Below, piece after piece: positions 1 through 7,108 of a DNA stretch of 7,909 bases; the stretch's first letter is position 1; the number at the start of each line of letters is the position of its first letter. Both the position numbers and the translations under genes were made by a program. Origin of the DNA: Firmicutes bacterium UBA1065 (GTDB taxonomy: Bacteria > Bacillota > Clostridia > Tissierellales > Sedimentibacteraceae); the NCBI GenBank assembly GCA_002316225.1, contig DCDC01000135.1, positions 1 to 7,909 of the forward strand. The letters are read 5' to 3'. A model generated the notes under the pieces. The model searched no databases and was not told where the DNA came from. It was given only the letters and a program-made list of their open reading frames with translations.

Positions 1-105
1 GAGATTCTTCACTTGCGTTCAGAATGACACTGAACTGTACTTTCAGCAATGACAAATTGCTGATTTACGGCTCTTGTGTCATCATGAGCTATAGGGAAGG
101 ATCTC
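1..105. repeat. Long imperfect palindrome, probable dispersed (MITE-like) repeat
   Basis: The 30-nt arms at 1-30 and 76-105 are inverted copies of one another with 22 of 30 positions matching, and the ends are perfect (GAGAT/ATCTC outside, TGACAC/GTGTCA inside). A nested hairpin, TCAGCAAT at 43-50 and ATTGCTGA at 56-63 with a 5-nt loop, is centred on the same point (position 53), and a further partial stem joins 35-39 to 66-70. The whole 105 nt is therefore one symmetric foldback. The arm sequence resembles the GAGATTCTTC...TCAGAATGACA repeats that I recall from many bacterial genomes; I could not verify this. It starts 6 nt after the stop of the YnbB-like gene. It may extend left of the window, has no visible ORF, and no T-tract is seen that would make it a standard terminator. 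Confidence 0.65.
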
Positions 106-111
106 ATTTTA

Positions 112-1410
112 TTAATTGAATATTTTATTCTTTATCTCTTCAAATTCCATCATCTTTTCAAGGGAGAGCATTACGCTTAATTTTACGTGGTCATAGAAAA
201 GGCCTCCCTGGATGTAGGCTGTGTAAGGGGGGCGTATGGGAGCGTCTGCGCTCAGTTCTATGGAAGAACCTGAAACAAATGCCCCGGAAGCCATTATCAC
301 CTGGTCTGCGTAACCGGGCATATCCCATGGTACCGGGGATACGTGCCCGTCTACCGGTGATGCTGCCTGCACGGCTTCACAAATTTTTATTACCATATCT
401 TTGTTGTTGAATTTAATTGCCTGGATTATGTCGCTTCTTTCTTCATCAAGAGTCGGGGTTATTTCAAAACCCAAGGAAGCGTAAACTGCTCCGAACAAGA
501 GGGCTCCCTTTACTGCTTCGCTCACTACGTGAGGGGCAAAAAACAAGCCCTGGAGGGTATTTCTCCCGGTTCCGAAGGTTAGTCCTATTTCTTTTCCAAG
601 TCCCGGAGCCGTAAGCCGGTTGGCTATTCTGTCTATAATATGTTTTTTGCCTGCCACGTAACCTCCTGACAGGGCAATCCCCCCGCCGGGATTTTTAATC
701 AGGGATCCCACAACCACATCTGCACCCACGTCCGAAGGCTCAAATTCATGAACAAATTCTCCGTAGCAATTATCAACCATTATATAAATGTTGGGATATA
801 CTTCCCTTATTTTTTCTATGGCAAACTTGATTTTTTTGATTGTTAAGGCAGGTCTGAAGCTGTAGCCTGTTGACCGCTGGATCATCAGGAGTTTGGTTTT
901 CAAGGATACCGCTCTTAGAGCCCCTTCCCAGTCAATATCATTCTTGTAGAGGGGTATTTCCTTATATATTATACCTGCTTCCTTCAGGTTGTTTGGCTCA
1001 TTCCCCTCTTCTCCCAACACGGTCAGCAGGGTGTCGTAAGGTCTTCCCGATATGGATATCACTTCGTCCCCTGGCTTAAGGATTCCTGACAAGGTCAAAT
1101 ACAGGGCATGGGTTCCGGATGCTATGGAAGGCCTCACCAGGGCATCTTCGGTATTAAATACCGATGCATATATTTTTTCGACCTTTTCCCTTCCCGGATC
1201 ACCGTAGCCGTATCCCGTGTTCCAGTAAAAATGGGTATAATCAAGCCTGTGATCCTGCATGGCTTTAATGACCTTGAATTGATTTTTTTCTCTTATATTA
1301 TCGATTTTCTCAAAATGCTTTTCCTTTATTTCCCTTTCAATTTTATTTACATAATTATAAACAGTTTCGCTGATGCCAAACTGTTTACACAATACATCTC
1401 CTGTAAACAT
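112..1410 (-). CDS. Methionine gamma-lyase family PLP enzyme (YnbB-like, 'aluminium resistance protein')
   Basis: This is a fold-type I pyridoxal-phosphate enzyme of 432 residues that I recognise as the YnbB/Met_gamma_lyase family. Visible features are SGTHALYL (98-105) in the cofactor phosphate-binding region, GDEVISISGRPYDT (114-127), the PLP-contacting Asp213 in VDNCYGEF, and the likely Schiff-base Lys239 in GSLIKNPGGG. The C-terminal part (ASPVDGHVSPVPWDMPGY, YIQGGLFYDH) is characteristic of this family rather than of cystathionine gamma-synthases. No signal peptide or membrane segment is seen, so it should be cytoplasmic. The true substrate is not established; names such as methionine gamma-lyase and aluminium resistance come from family labels. 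The ATG overlaps the hfq stop by 1 nt, with AGGAG 5 nt upstream inside the hfq coding end, so the two are probably translationally coupled. The gene looks intact and is the last of the run. By eye it is somewhat richer in G+C than hfq and miaA. Confidence 0.92.
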   Translation of the reverse strand: MFTGDVLCKQFGISETVYNYVNKIEREIKEKHFEKIDNIREKNQFKVIKAMQDHRLDYTHFYWNTGYGYGDPGREKVEKIYASVFNTEDALVRPSIASGTHALYLTLSGILKPGDEVISISGRPYDTLLTVLGEEGNEPNNLKEAGIIYKEIPLYKNDIDWEGALRAVSLKTKLLMIQRSTGYSFRPALTIKKIKFAIEKIREVYPNIYIMVDNCYGEFVHEFEPSDVGADVVVGSLIKNPGGGIALSGGYVAGKKHIIDRIANRLTAPGLGKEIGLTFGTGRNTLQGLFFAPHVVSEAVKGALLFGAVYASLGFEITPTLDEERSDIIQAIKFNNKDMVIKICEAVQAASPVDGHVSPVPWDMPGYADQVIMASGAFVSGSSIELSADAPIRPPYTAYIQGGLFYDHVKLSVMLSLEKMMEFEEIKNKIFN

Positions 1411-1649
1411 TATTGCTCCTCTGTTTCACTGATGTTAAGTTTTACACGTTTTAAAGGCATTATTGATGTTATTGCATGCTTGTATATCATCTGCTGGCCC
1501 TTGTCTGTTTCAATGATAATGACATAGTTGTCAAAACCCGTGACTAGACCTGTCAACTTGTAGCCATTGTTCAAAAAAAGTGTTATGTTTGTTCTGTCCT
1601 TTCGCACGCTATTTAAAAATGAATCCTGTAAGTTAATAATACCTGCCAT
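1410..1649 (-). CDS. hfq: RNA chaperone Hfq
   Basis: Hfq is a hexameric Sm-fold protein that binds small RNAs and mRNAs. The 79-residue protein has an Sm1 region (about 8-46) and an Sm2 motif YKHAITSI (56-63). Proximal-face residues are kept: Q8, D9, Y42 and Y56-K57-H58; relative to E. coli there is one extra residue before the YKH motif, as in Bacillus. F25 and the NGYKLTG loop fit the distal face. The rim patch reads R16-K17-D18-R19, with three basic residues at the positions occupied by RRER in E. coli. The C-terminal extension is short and ends in the acidic SETEEQ. The start ATG is preceded by a perfect AAAGGAGG with 7-nt spacing, the best ribosome binding site in the window, which suggests higher expression than its neighbours. 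The stop codon overlaps the next start as TAATG. The order miaA-hfq is widely conserved. Confidence 0.98.
   Translation of the reverse strand: MAGIINLQDSFLNSVRKDRTNITLFLNNGYKLTGLVTGFDNYVIIIETDKGQQMIYKHAITSIMPLKRVKLNISETEEQ
1416..1420 (-). promoter_or_regulatory. Ribosome binding site of the YnbB-like gene inside the hfq end
   Basis: AGGAG, in the context GAGGAG, lies 5 nt upstream of the ATG at 1410. It is embedded in the last codons of hfq that encode the acidic tail, so the hfq C-terminus and this signal share sequence. Confidence 0.75.
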
Positions 1650-1656
1650 TCCCCTT

Positions 1657-1664
1657 CCTCCTTT
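1657..1664 (-). promoter_or_regulatory. Strong ribosome binding site of hfq
   Basis: AAAGGAGG on the minus strand matches the 16S rRNA tail fully and is 7 nt from the hfq ATG. Its first bases overlap the miaA stop codon (TAAAGGAGG), linking miaA termination to hfq initiation. Confidence 0.85.
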
Positions 1665-2598
1665 AATTAAGCTTCATGTTCAAATAATCTATAATGTCTT
1701 TAATAGTATCATCAATTTTTTCCATATTATCCACACTGAACCATTTTACATTATCATCCTTTAAAAACCATGTAAACTGTCTTTTTGCGAACCTTCTTGT
1801 ATTTCGTTTTAAAATACTTACTGCTTCATCATATTCCATGCTGCCTTCAAGATAGGCAATAATTTCCTTGTATCCTATCCCCTTCATGGACACTAAATCC
1901 TTGCTGTAACCTTTTTTAAGGAGGGACCTGACCTCGTCCACAAGACCCTTTTCAAGCATTTCATCCACCCTTTGATTAATCCTTTCATAGAGAAGCTTCC
2001 TCTCCATGGAAAGCCCTATCAGGATGCAATCATACCCGCTACTCGGTTTTCTTATGTCTGTATTTAATTCGGAAAATTTCCTTCCTGTAATGTCATATAC
2101 CTCCAAGGCCCTTATAATCCTTTTAACATTGTTTTTATGTATCTTATCGCAAGCTGCAGGGTCAATTTTCATTAATTTTTCGTACAAGGCATCAGCCCCT
2201 TGCTCCTTGTAGAAAGAGGCATAATATTCCCTTATTTTTTTGTTTGATTTCACCTTGCCAAAGTCCAGGTCATATATGAGGGAATTTATGTAAAGACCGC
2301 TCCCCCCTACTATCAGTGGAATTTTATTTTCAGCCCAAAGCCTTTTCATTATTCTTTCAGCATCTCGTTTGAATTCCGAAACGGAATACTCCTGGTCAGG
2401 CTCGACTATATCGATCATGTGATGGATTATGCCTTGTTTTTCATCCTCGGTTACTTTTGCGGTTCCCACGTCCATACCCTTGTAGATCTGCATTGAATCT
2501 GCAGAGATAATTTCGGTATTTAGTTTTTTTGCAAGTTCGATGGATACATATGTCTTGCCTACAGCCGTAGGGCCTACCAGTGCGATTATTTTCTTCAT
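1663..2598 (-). CDS. miaA: MiaA, tRNA dimethylallyltransferase
   Basis: MiaA transfers the dimethylallyl group from DMAPP to N6 of A37 in tRNAs reading codons that start with U, producing i6A, which is the substrate of MiaB. The 311-residue length is typical. The P-loop GPTAVGKT spans 9-16, followed by SADSMQIYKGMDVGTAK with the conserved catalytic Asp at 34. Next come HHMID (59-63), GGSGLYI (98-104), NNVKRIIRALEVY, the ERINQRVDEML helix, KGIGYKE (239-245) and RNTRRFAKRQFTWF (265-278), which are the family's tRNA-contacting and core motifs. It starts at ATG 2598, only 8 nt after the mutL stop. The upstream sequence has only AAGG at a distance of about 12 nt, so translation may depend partly on ribosomes finishing mutL (inference). 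The stop codon TAA overlaps the hfq ribosome binding site. Together with miaB it frames the mutSL pair with both enzymes of one tRNA modification. Confidence 0.99.
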   Translation of the reverse strand: MKKIIALVGPTAVGKTYVSIELAKKLNTEIISADSMQIYKGMDVGTAKVTEDEKQGIIHHMIDIVEPDQEYSVSEFKRDAERIMKRLWAENKIPLIVGGSGLYINSLIYDLDFGKVKSNKKIREYYASFYKEQGADALYEKLMKIDPAACDKIHKNNVKRIIRALEVYDITGRKFSELNTDIRKPSSGYDCILIGLSMERKLLYERINQRVDEMLEKGLVDEVRSLLKKGYSKDLVSMKGIGYKEIIAYLEGSMEYDEAVSILKRNTRRFAKRQFTWFLKDDNVKWFSVDNMEKIDDTIKDIIDYLNMKLN

Positions 2599-2606
2599 TA
2601 GCTTAC

Positions 2607-4421
2607 CTAACCTTGGATTCTTCCAAACATTTTCTCAATTTCATACCTGGTCATTTTAATTATCACAGGTCTTCCATGGGGACAGGTGTAGGGGTCAACC
2701 GTATTTTTCAGTTCCTTTAACAAGGCCAGGGCCTCGTCCCTGTGAAGCTTATCTCCCGATTTTACAGACTTGGTGCAGGCATTTTTGATTATTCTATCCA
2801 TAACCAGGTCTAAACTTAGCTTTGCTGCCTCTTTTAAGGAATCCAGGATGGAGTAGAATACATCCTTTAAGCTTGAATCCTTGAATATGGCAGGGATGGA
2901 GGTTATCAGCACAGCATTGTTTCCAAAGCTTTCAACAGTTATTCCCATATCCTTAAATATTTCAATACCGGACATTGCCCTATGGTAATCATCATAAGAC
3001 AAATTTATCACTTCCGGTATTATTTCCTGAATTAAGATTTCCCTGGCTTTATATTGCTTTAAAAACTTTTCATAATTAATTCTCTCATGGGCCGCATGCT
3101 GGTCAATCATAAACATTTGGGTTTTTTCATAGTTTTCGCAGATAATATAGGTATCCATGACTATCCCGACCAGGGAAAGGTCCGGAAGCCTGCTTTCCTC
3201 CCTTTCGGTCATTATGAAAGTTTCCTGCTCAAATTTTGGTTTTTCATAAGTTTTCGGCTCATCCTTAATAGGTATGTACTTTTCTTCCTTTATTAGTTCT
3301 TCAAAAATGTTGCCCTTTGTAAAGCCAAGTTCACTAATCTTTAAATTATCTGTTTTGTCAAAGATTTTAGTCTTATCCGTATTTTCTAAAGGTTCTTTTA
3401 TAAGCAGGTCCTTTTTTACTTCCTTCATTATGCTGGTGGAATGAAGGGCTGAATAAACTGCATTCTTAACCTCATTTAAAACCAGGTCTTCGTTTTGGAA
3501 CCTTACTTCGGTCTTGGCAGGATGAACATTGACATCAACCAAAGACGGAACCAGGTCTATCCTTAGAAAACATGCAGGATGTTTATCTTTTGGAAGGAGG
3601 GTTTCATAGGCAGCTTCTATGAAATAATTAATCCTTTTGTGCTTTATGACCCTGCCGTTTACAAATACAAGCTGGAGTTTGCGGTTACCCCTGTAATAGT
3701 TTAAATCTGTTGTATAGCCTGTAATGCTCAGATTATGGCTTTTGTAATCAACTCTTAATAGGGAGTTATAAAGGTCCTTTTCATACAGGCTTGATATGGT
3801 GTTTATGAAATCCGTTGTTTTTGGAGTTCTGAAGGCCATATTATTATTATTTATGTATTTGAATGAAATATACTCCCTGCTTAAAGCCAGGGCCATAACC
3901 GTGTCTGTTATGCTTGAACTTTCTGAAATATCGCTTTTTAAGAATTTCTTCCTGGCAGGGACATTGAAAAAGAGGTCGGTGACCGTAATCGTTGTTCCAA
4001 CGGGACAGCCAATATCTTCCTTAGAATTTATTATACCGCCTTCCATTGTCATTTTAAGGCCGTAAATATCATCCTGAGTCCTGGTTATGATTTCAAGCCT
4101 GGACACGGCGGCTATGCTTGCCAGGGCTTCACCCCGAAAACCCAGGGTAAAAAGGGAATTCAAGTCTTCGGAGGAAGAAATTTTGCTGGTGCAGTGTCTT
4201 TTAAAGGCATTTTCAACCTGGTCCCTGTCAATGCCCCTACCGTTATCGGTCACCCGGATAAAGGTCTTGCCTCCGTTTTTTATTTCAATGGTTATTTCAT
4301 CCGCACCGGCATCAACTGAATTCTCCACCAGTTCCTTGACTATGGACTTAGGGCTTTCTATAACTTCTCCGGCAGCTATTTTATTAATGGTTTCATTGTC
4401 CAACAAACGTATCAGAGTCAT
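2607..4421 (-). CDS. mutL: DNA mismatch repair protein MutL (endonuclease type)
   Basis: MutL couples mismatch recognition by MutS to strand incision. The 604-residue protein begins with a GHKL ATPase domain: ELVENSVDAGA (30-40, Glu30 and Asn34 matching the catalytic and Mg-binding positions), DNGRGI (59-64), RHCTSKI and GFRGEAL (94-100), then FFNVPARKKF and the transducer segment VNVHPAKTEVRF. Residues about 330-410 form a charged, low-conservation linker. The C-terminal dimerisation and nuclease domain has DQHAAHERINYE (440-451), an exact DQHA(x)2E(x)4E metal site, plus C549, CPHGRP (580-585) and a terminal FGRIQG. This marks a nicking MutL, as in bacteria without MutH. QEIIP (465-469) sits where Bacillus subtilis MutL has its beta-clamp motif QEMIVP. 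The start is ATG with AAAGGA 10 nt upstream, a slightly long spacing. The TAG stop is 8 nt before miaA. Confidence 0.99.
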   Translation of the reverse strand: MTLIRLLDNETINKIAAGEVIESPKSIVKELVENSVDAGADEITIEIKNGGKTFIRVTDNGRGIDRDQVENAFKRHCTSKISSSEDLNSLFTLGFRGEALASIAAVSRLEIITRTQDDIYGLKMTMEGGIINSKEDIGCPVGTTITVTDLFFNVPARKKFLKSDISESSSITDTVMALALSREYISFKYINNNNMAFRTPKTTDFINTISSLYEKDLYNSLLRVDYKSHNLSITGYTTDLNYYRGNRKLQLVFVNGRVIKHKRINYFIEAAYETLLPKDKHPACFLRIDLVPSLVDVNVHPAKTEVRFQNEDLVLNEVKNAVYSALHSTSIMKEVKKDLLIKEPLENTDKTKIFDKTDNLKISELGFTKGNIFEELIKEEKYIPIKDEPKTYEKPKFEQETFIMTEREESRLPDLSLVGIVMDTYIICENYEKTQMFMIDQHAAHERINYEKFLKQYKAREILIQEIIPEVINLSYDDYHRAMSGIEIFKDMGITVESFGNNAVLITSIPAIFKDSSLKDVFYSILDSLKEAAKLSLDLVMDRIIKNACTKSVKSGDKLHRDEALALLKELKNTVDPYTCPHGRPVIIKMTRYEIEKMFGRIQG

Positions 4422-4431
4422 AGACCTTAAT

Positions 4432-4437
4432 TCCTTT
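4432..4437 (-). promoter_or_regulatory. Putative ribosome binding site of mutL
   Basis: AAAGGA on the minus strand lies 10 nt before the mutL ATG, slightly longer than the usual spacing. It sits in the loop of a small inverted repeat that fills most of the mutS-mutL gap. A second AAGG, only 3 nt from the ATG, is too close to act as the site. Confidence 0.5.
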
Positions 4438-4448
4438 CTCTCTTAAGG

Positions 4449-7064
4449 CTAAATCTTTTTAGCCCTTTCAATTATATCATAAAGGAGTTTAAATGATTGC
4501 ATGGGTGTTATATTTTCAATGTCGATACTCTTTATATTCTCAGCCAATTCTTTGTATTCCTTATTTATACCTTTTTCCGAGGTGTCCGGTTCGAAGAGGG
4601 AAACCTGGAAAGCATCGTTCACCCTGTTTTTTCTCCTGGCAAAGGGCTTGTTTATGTCGCTTTCATCAAGCTGCTTCAGTATTTCCTTGGCCCTTTCCAC
4701 AACTTCTTCCGGAAGGCCGGCCAAATTAGCCACCTGGATTCCGTAGGACCTGTCAATGCTTCCTTCCTTGATTTTTCTCAAAAAAGTAATTTTGTCATTT
4801 TCTTCTTTTATCAAGATCTTGTAGTTTTTAACGCTCTTGAGCTTGCTCTCAAGTTCCGACAATTCATGATAATGGGTTGCAAAAAGGGTTTTGGCCTTAA
4901 TTTTTTTGGTGATGTATTCCACAACACTCCAGGCTATGCTCAGGCCGTCATAGGTGCTTGTACCCCTTCCTATTTCATCCAATATCAAGAGGCTGTCGGA
5001 AGTAGCATTCTTAAGTATATATGAAACCTCGCTCATTTCCACCATGAAGGTGCTTTGACCCTGGGACAGGTCATCGGATGCACCCACCCGGGTGAAAATC
5101 TTATCTATGATGCAGATTTCAGCCTTCCTGGCAGGTACGAAGCTTCCTATGTGAGCCAAAAGGGCAATTAAGGCAACCTGCCTCATGTAAGTGGATTTTC
5201 CGGCCATATTGGGGCCGGTAATGATTGACATCCTGTATTCCTTGTTGTCTATATAGGTATCGTTAGGAACAAACATCTCATTTTTTATTATTTTTTCAAT
5301 AACTGGGTGCCTGCCGTCAATAATGCTGATATAACCCTTATTGTTCATCTCCGGCCGCACATAATTATTTTTTACGGCTGCGATTGCAAGTGAATTAAGG
5401 ACGTCTATAAGAGCAATATCATAAGCCGTTTCCTGAATCCTTCTGACGTGGCCCTTAATGTATTCTCTTACCTTCAAAAACAACTCATATTCCAACTTCA
5501 TGATTTGTTCATCGGCATTTAATATCTTGGCTTCCATTTCCTTAAGCTCAGGGGTCACATACCTTTCGCAGTTTGCCAAGGTTTGCTTTCGTATGTAATG
5601 GTCGGGGACATCCTTTAAGTATGATTTTGTTACTTCAAGATAATAACCAAAAACTTTGTTATAACCGATTTTTAAATTCTTGATGCCCGTTGCTTCCCTT
5701 TCCTTGGACTGAAGGTTTGAAATCCAAGTCTTGCCGTTTATGGTTATTTCCTTTAATTCATCCAGCTCTTCATTGTAGCCTGCCTTAATAATCCCTCCCT
5801 CTTTGACTGACACAGGAGGATCATCAATGATTGCCTCATCTATTAAATCAAAAATATCCTTTAGCTCATCAAAATTTGTATAAATTTCAGCGAACAGCCC
5901 TGAAGTCAGGCCTGATAATTCAGCTTTTAAGTCGGGCAGGTTTGAAAGAGACTGTTTCAATGCATTCAGGTCCCTCCCGTTGCAATTCCCGTATACGATC
6001 CTGCTGAGAAGCCTTTCAATATCATAGACACTCTTCAGGTATTCCTTGATATTGTTGGATACCATTACATTTTTATATAATTCTTCAACTGCGTCAAGTC
6101 GAAGGTTAATATGCTTAATGTTCTTCAGTGGTTCTTCTATCCATTTTTTTAGAAGCCTCCCCCCCATGGCAGTCATGGTATTGTCAATGACATGGTACAA
6201 GGTCCCCGGTCCCTTTTTGCCTCTGATTGTTTCAATGAGCTCCAAATTCTTCCTTGTGCCGGAGTCAAGCTGCATGTAATCTCCAAGGGTATAAAATTTA
6301 AGCTTATTTATATGATCAAGGGATGTTTTTTGGGTCTCGTCCAAATATCTTAAAAGCATGCCCAATGACATGACTGCATGGTAATTATCCTGCAGCCCCA
6401 AGGAATCCAGGGATATGACTTTAAAATGCCTTAATATGGCGGTCTTGCAGTCTTCAAAGTTCAGCGGATTTCTTATATATATCTTCGGATCCAGGTTTTC
6501 GTCACCGGTAAACTGGTTTGAAATAATCTCCGAAGGTGAAATTTTGCTGATTTCTTCTATCAGGGGGTCATTAACCCTGTTTTTCAGGAAATCACTTAAG
6601 GATATATTCTCCGTTACAAAGAGCTCACCTGTTGAAATATCCGCATAGGACATGCCGAACCCCTTGTCCAGGTAAATGCAGCACAAATAATTATTGCTTT
6701 TTGCATCCAGCATCCCCTGGTCAATTATGGTCCCCGGGGTTATTACTCTTATGACATCGCGCTTTACTATTCCTTTGGCAAGAGAAGGGTCCTCAAGCTG
6801 CTCGCAGATTGCCACCTTGTAGCCGTTTTCAATAAGCTTGGAAATATATCCGTCAACGGCATGATAGGGAACCCCGCACATGGGAGCTCTTTCTTCCTGG
6901 CCGCAGTCCCTTCCCGTAAGTGCAATTTCCAAAACCCTTGAAGCAGTTATGGCATCGTCGAAAAACATTTCATAAAAATCTCCCAGCCTGAACATAAGGA
7001 TACAGTCCCGGTACTGGTCTTTTATTGAAAAATACTGCTCCATCATGGGTGTGTATTTTGCCAT
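4449..7064 (-). CDS. mutS: DNA mismatch repair protein MutS
   Basis: MutS binds mismatches and small loops in DNA and uses ATP to become a sliding clamp that recruits MutL. The protein has 871 residues, close to the usual 850-880, and is intact. Near the N-terminus GDFYEMFFDDA carries the Phe-x-Glu mismatch-wedge motif (F30, E32). A connector and lever/clamp region follows, including the conserved GYNKVFGYYLEV. The ATPase domain has Walker A GPNMAGKST (617-625), the ASDDLSQGQSTFM signature, Walker B LILDE (693-697) followed by IGRGTSTYDG, and THYHEL (730-735). QVSLF (820-824) fits the QxxLF beta-clamp binding consensus. The C-terminus ends in a short helical tail (PMQSFKLLYDII). I chose ATG at 7064 because GAGGGGG lies 6 nt upstream. 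An in-frame GTG at 7079 would overlap that binding site and add five residues absent from typical MutS. The gene lies 44 nt after miaB and 27 nt before mutL. It is MutS1 rather than MutS2, since there is no Smr domain. Confidence 0.99.
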   Translation of the reverse strand: MAKYTPMMEQYFSIKDQYRDCILMFRLGDFYEMFFDDAITASRVLEIALTGRDCGQEERAPMCGVPYHAVDGYISKLIENGYKVAICEQLEDPSLAKGIVKRDVIRVITPGTIIDQGMLDAKSNNYLCCIYLDKGFGMSYADISTGELFVTENISLSDFLKNRVNDPLIEEISKISPSEIISNQFTGDENLDPKIYIRNPLNFEDCKTAILRHFKVISLDSLGLQDNYHAVMSLGMLLRYLDETQKTSLDHINKLKFYTLGDYMQLDSGTRKNLELIETIRGKKGPGTLYHVIDNTMTAMGGRLLKKWIEEPLKNIKHINLRLDAVEELYKNVMVSNNIKEYLKSVYDIERLLSRIVYGNCNGRDLNALKQSLSNLPDLKAELSGLTSGLFAEIYTNFDELKDIFDLIDEAIIDDPPVSVKEGGIIKAGYNEELDELKEITINGKTWISNLQSKEREATGIKNLKIGYNKVFGYYLEVTKSYLKDVPDHYIRKQTLANCERYVTPELKEMEAKILNADEQIMKLEYELFLKVREYIKGHVRRIQETAYDIALIDVLNSLAIAAVKNNYVRPEMNNKGYISIIDGRHPVIEKIIKNEMFVPNDTYIDNKEYRMSIITGPNMAGKSTYMRQVALIALLAHIGSFVPARKAEICIIDKIFTRVGASDDLSQGQSTFMVEMSEVSYILKNATSDSLLILDEIGRGTSTYDGLSIAWSVVEYITKKIKAKTLFATHYHELSELESKLKSVKNYKILIKEENDKITFLRKIKEGSIDRSYGIQVANLAGLPEEVVERAKEILKQLDESDINKPFARRKNRVNDAFQVSLFEPDTSEKGINKEYKELAENIKSIDIENITPMQSFKLLYDIIERAKKI

Positions 7065-7070
7065 TCTAAA

Positions 7071-7077
7071 CCCCCTC
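7071..7077 (-). promoter_or_regulatory. Ribosome binding site deciding the mutS start
   Basis: On the minus strand GAGGGGG lies 6 nt upstream of the ATG at 7064. It overlaps the alternative in-frame GTG at 7079-7077, which could not use it, so it supports the shorter 871-residue MutS. Confidence 0.8.
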
Positions 7078-7108
7078 ACAAGCCTTTTCTTTATTGTTTA
7101 AACCCTTT

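Noticed and set aside
1..111. Rho-independent terminator for the operon
   Set aside because: The palindrome could fold, but no run of T follows the inner hairpin on the minus strand, and the sequence beyond the outer stem is outside the window, so a terminator call cannot be supported.
1108..1527. A 139-codon plus-strand frame with hydrophobic stretches, antisense across the hfq and PLP-gene junction
   Set aside because: The hydrophobicity comes from the complement of lysine- and glutamate-rich codons. It overlaps two well-supported genes and has no family resemblance.
1750..1776. Possible internal hfq promoter inside miaA: TTTACA (1776-1771) and GATAAT (1755-1750) on the minus strand
   Set aside because: The spacing is only 15 nt and such matches are common by chance in A+T-rich coding sequence. 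E. coli does have hfq promoters within miaA, so 5'-end mapping would be worthwhile, but the sequence alone does not support a feature.
4087..4446. A 119-codon open frame on the plus strand opposite the mutL N-terminus
   Set aside because: It is antisense to the highly conserved GHKL motifs, and its serine- and leucine-rich translation looks like a complement artefact.
4497..5024. A 175-codon open frame on the plus strand opposite mutS
   Set aside because: It lies wholly antisense to the conserved MutS ATPase region, and its translation shows no recognisable domain. It is a shadow of the real gene.
7077..7079. GTG as the mutS start, giving an 876-residue protein
   Set aside because: The GTG overlaps the GAGGGGG ribosome binding site that serves the ATG at 7064, and homologous MutS proteins begin near the MAKYTPMMEQY segment.
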